This document shows positions 6,154 through 8,026 of a DNA stretch of 8,026 bases, one piece after another (position 1 is the stretch's first letter; each line of letters opens with the position of its first letter). This DNA comes from Elusimicrobiota bacterium (GTDB taxonomy: Bacteria > Elusimicrobiota > Elusimicrobia > UBA1565 > UBA9628). The notes below the pieces were generated by a model. That model was not told the origin of the DNA, did no database searches, and saw only the letters and a list, made by a program, of their open reading frames with translations. Location of the stretch: positions 1 to 8,026 of the forward strand of contig JAMPYD010000072.1 in NCBI GenBank assembly GCA_023700845.1, read 5' to 3'. The translations under genes and the position numbers were made by a program.

Positions 6154-7306
6154 GCTCGCGGCCGCCGCGGCGCTGATCCTAGGGCTCTGGGTCCCGGCCG
6201 GGGCGGCGTCCTCCTCGCGCGTCATGGTCGACGAGCGCGTGGAGCTGCTGGGCGTCGTGCAGTATCTCGCCTCGGAGCGCCCGGAGAAGATCCCGAACCC
6301 GGCCTACGCGGACGCGGTGGAGAGGAGGTTCGGCTCCCTGCGCGGTCACGCGGCCGTGAGGCTGTACCGGCAGGCCGCGCGGAGGCCGGCGGGAGAAGGC
6401 CTGGGCATCCTCATGCTGTATTTCTCCGCTCCGCCCGCCTTGAAGCCCGCGCGCCCCGGCCTGCGGCTGCCTTACCTCGACGCGGAGGCGGACAAGGAGA
6501 TCGCCCATCGCTTTCTCTGGGAGCTTCGCGACTTCGCCGCCGTCTCCGATGCCTCGGGCTTCTTCCGGGAGCAGCGCGCCTTCTATCGCGCGATCGAGCG
6601 CGCCGCGGCCCGCGAGCTCGGCGGGCTGGACCCGGCCGCGGCCATCGAGCGCTATCTGCGCGTCGAGCTGGAGACCCGCAATCACTACGTCCTGTCGCCG
6701 CTGTACAAGGCGGGCGCGCTGAACTCCTTCATCCTTCCGTACCCCGACCCCGTGACCCTCCTGGAGCGCCCGAAAGCGCCTCTGGAGGTGTACACCTTGC
6801 TGGCCTGGGTTCCGGCGAAGGCGGAGCGGTCCGGCGCGCGCTACCCCGTTTTCGACGCGCCCTCGGCGGTCCTGTGGCAGGAGCCCTTGTACGTCTATAT
6901 CGACCCGAGCTTCCATCATTACGAGGCGCGCTACATCCCGGACCCGGAGAAGTTCTACGGCGAGGCCGCCGGCTGCCGCGAGCGCGCGGTCAATTGCCTC
7001 AAGAGCGCCGCCGTCGCCGCTTTGGTCGACCGCCTGAGCCGACGGGCCTGGGGAACCTCGTTTTTGCCTTACGAAAAGAACACGGAGCTCGGCCTCGCCG
7101 CGGAGGCGATCGCCAAGCGCCTGGAGGAATACGAGGCCGGCTCGTCGACGCTCTGGGCGTTCTCTCCGCGTCTCTTCAGCGTGTTCGCCGAGCGGGCCCG
7201 GCCGTCGGCGCCCGCCCCGGCCCTGGAAGCCCCCGGCAGCCCGATACGCTCGACCTCGGATTTCTTCGATCGCCGCTGGCGGCGCGACTACGGAGCGGCT
7301 CACTGA
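6143..7306 (+). CDS. Exported degenerate DUF4932-like protein
   Basis: This protein has 387 residues. The ATG lies 11 bases inside the end of gene 3 and is preceded at ten bases' distance by GAAAGG (6127-6132). Residues 1-22 form a signal peptide with Arg4, a hydrophobic core and A-G-A-A at the cut. One domain copy spans about 26-345: it opens VDERVELLGVVQYL, keeps SAPPALKP, and closes RLEEYEAGSS...FSPRL. The HExxH position reads QEPLY (246-250). The Cys pair C278 and C285 keeps the family spacing of six intervening residues. The loop Trp is gone and the third-ligand Glu is Ser288, so a zinc site is not expected. Compared with gene 1, three extra residues lie between this motif and the first Cys, exactly as in gene 2, which supports a shared origin of the dead forms. 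A basic, Pro/Ala-rich tail of about 40 residues follows. The stop overlaps gene 5 by one base. The function is unknown; it is probably a non-catalytic exported partner. Confidence 0.88.
   Translation: MGARLAAAAALILGLWVPAGAASSSRVMVDERVELLGVVQYLASERPEKIPNPAYADAVERRFGSLRGHAAVRLYRQAARRPAGEGLGILMLYFSAPPALKPARPGLRLPYLDAEADKEIAHRFLWELRDFAAVSDASGFFREQRAFYRAIERAAARELGGLDPAAAIERYLRVELETRNHYVLSPLYKAGALNSFILPYPDPVTLLERPKAPLEVYTLLAWVPAKAERSGARYPVFDAPSAVLWQEPLYVYIDPSFHHYEARYIPDPEKFYGEAAGCRERAVNCLKSAAVAALVDRLSRRAWGTSFLPYEKNTELGLAAEAIAKRLEEYEAGSSTLWAFSPRLFSVFAERARPSAPAPALEAPGSPIRSTSDFFDRRWRRDYGAAH
6878..6892 (+). other. Degenerate active-site motif (QEPLY) in gene 4
   Basis: Placed by the 28-residue distance to the first loop Cys, the same as in gene 2, this segment replaces HExxH. 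Glu is kept and both His are lost. The placement is less sure than in the other copies because the preceding turn is not conserved. Confidence 0.5.
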
Positions 7307-8026
7307 TGCTGGCGGCGCTGACCTTCGCGGCCGCGCTCGCGTCCGCCGCGCCGGCCCCCTTTCCCGAGGCTCGGATCGAGCCGCGCTTCGAGCTGTTCGG
7401 AGTCGTTCAGCTGCTGGCGCGTTCGGAGCGGCGCTTCAGCGGGTTTCATCGCCACGACATCCCCTACACCCGGGCCGCCGAGACCTGGTTCAAGCCGTTC
7501 GCGCGGCATCCCGTCGTGGAATCCTACGAGCGCCTGGCCGCCAAGGGCCTCGATCCGGTGTTCTTCAACGCCTTCATCTTCGGCCTCGGCGATCCTCCGG
7601 CGCTGGAGCCGCGCGAGCCTTTCGAGCCCGGAAACCTGGCGGAGGCCGGCGGGCCCGAGGCGATGGAGGAGTTCCGGATTCTGCTCGCGGATTTCGCGCG
7701 CGTGAGCCGCTTCGCCGCGTTCTTCGCGGAGACCGAGCCCCTCCGCCGGGGCATGGTCGACGAGGTGGAGCGACAGGCCGTCGCCCTCGACGCCAAGGCC
7801 CGGCTCGAGCGCTACACCGCCATGCCGGTGCTCCGGCGCTACACCTTGATCCTCTCGCCGTTCGCCGAGCCCTCGCTGGGCAGCACGTGGGCTCGGGACG
7901 AGCCGGAGGGGCGCCGCCTCACCAGCCTTTACGGGCCCGAGGAGGAAGGCGGCAAGGTCGGCTACCGCCTGCCGACGCGCCTGGGGGGGCTCTGGACGGA
8001 GATGCTGATCGATCAGCTGGGGCCCG
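7306..8026 (+). CDS. Exported DUF4932-like pseudo-metallopeptidase, paralogue of gene 2 (3' end outside window)
   Basis: The frame is open from the ATG to the window edge: 240 residues visible, no stop. The start overlaps the gene 4 stop by one base (TGATG), with GGAG at about 7292-7295 as a possible ribosome site. The N-terminus is a short signal-peptide-like stretch (MLAALTFAAALASAAPA) without a positive charge; a CTG at 7276 in the same frame would add basic residues, so the exact start is uncertain. The domain opens IEPRFELFGVVQLLA. It shares with gene 2 the segments RHDIPY, GDPP, EEFR, FAEP and LTSLYGPEE, which no other copy here has together; identity is about 45% by eye. The HExxH position reads TEMLI (231-235), so the metal site is lost as in gene 2. 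The visible part ends just after it. Whether the extra C-terminal module of gene 2 follows is not visible. The role is unknown; it is likely a secreted non-catalytic paralogue. Confidence 0.88.
   Translation, partial: MLAALTFAAALASAAPAPFPEARIEPRFELFGVVQLLARSERRFSGFHRHDIPYTRAAETWFKPFARHPVVESYERLAAKGLDPVFFNAFIFGLGDPPALEPREPFEPGNLAEAGGPEAMEEFRILLADFARVSRFAAFFAETEPLRRGMVDEVERQAVALDAKARLERYTAMPVLRRYTLILSPFAEPSLGSTWARDEPEGRRLTSLYGPEEEGGKVGYRLPTRLGGLWTEMLIDQLGP
7996..8010 (+). other. Degenerate active-site motif (TEMLI) in gene 5
   Basis: The segment follows Gly-Gly-Leu-Trp and aligns with WELTT of gene 2. Glu is retained and both His positions are Thr and Ile. Confidence 0.65.

Noticed and set aside
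3219..6176. Long + strand frame of 985 codons overlapping gene 3
   Set aside because: It is dominated by Arg, Gly, Ala and Pro with no domain pattern, while gene 3 in the other frame carries repeated conserved motifs.
3157..6225. Very long antisense open frame of 1022 codons
   Set aside because: Its codons run opposite to gene 3, composition is typical of a GC-rich shadow, and it shows no family motif or signal peptide. The other minus-strand frames were rejected for the same reason.

Overview
The window is GC-rich (about 70% by eye) bacterial DNA. It is coding from end to end on the + strand, with no gap between genes. Every reading frame that makes sense belongs to one protein family. Five consecutive genes (the first and last cut by the window edges) carry at least seven copies or part-copies of one domain. 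Each copy opens with a block like D-P-R-x-E-L-L-x-V-x-x-L and closes with a block like L-K-E-Y-E-x(5)-Y-x-x-L-x-x-F-Y-P-R-L. In its complete form the copy holds an HExxH helix, then a Cys-Trp-Cys loop with a Glu-His exactly 35 residues after the second motif His. From memory this best fits the DUF4932 family, uncharacterised proteins known mainly from Bacteroidetes; that name comes from motif recall, not a search. HExxH plus a downstream Glu is the classic zinc-metallopeptidase (gluzincin) ligand set, so the complete copies are putative secreted zinc peptidases.

Layout. 3-1610: gene 1, open at its 5' end: tail of one domain copy, a TPR-like helical repeat, a Gly/Pro-rich linker, then a second copy with an intact HELTH. 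1607-3193: gene 2, signal peptide, a copy with a destroyed metal site (WELTT) and an extra C-terminal alpha/beta-type module. 3190-6153: gene 3, signal peptide, three copies in a row (HAAAH, a truncated copy, an intact HELVH) and a TPR tail. 6143-7306: gene 4, signal peptide and one degenerate copy (QEPLY). 7306-8026: gene 5, cut at its 3' end, a close paralogue of gene 2 with TEMLI at the active-site position.

All junctions overlap (4, 4, 11 and 1 bases), so the genes are almost certainly one transcript with translational coupling. No promoter, terminator, RNA gene, mobile element or CRISPR array is visible. The array continues beyond both edges.

The main point of interest is the mix of apparently active and apparently dead copies. 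Two copies keep the full HExxH...E set. One keeps the three metal ligands but has Ala for the catalytic Glu. Three keep the Glu but lose both His. One lacks the catalytic half. This suggests a locally expanded exported system in which catalytic members work with, or are controlled or scaffolded by, pseudo-enzymes, but the function is unknown.

The organism cannot be fixed: there is no phylogenetic marker. High GC, short Ala/Leu signal peptides ending in PLRA and paralogue-plus-TPR expansions would suit a high-GC Elusimicrobiota-like genome, or possibly Myxococcota or another high-GC Gram-negative lineage; this is a low-confidence impression.
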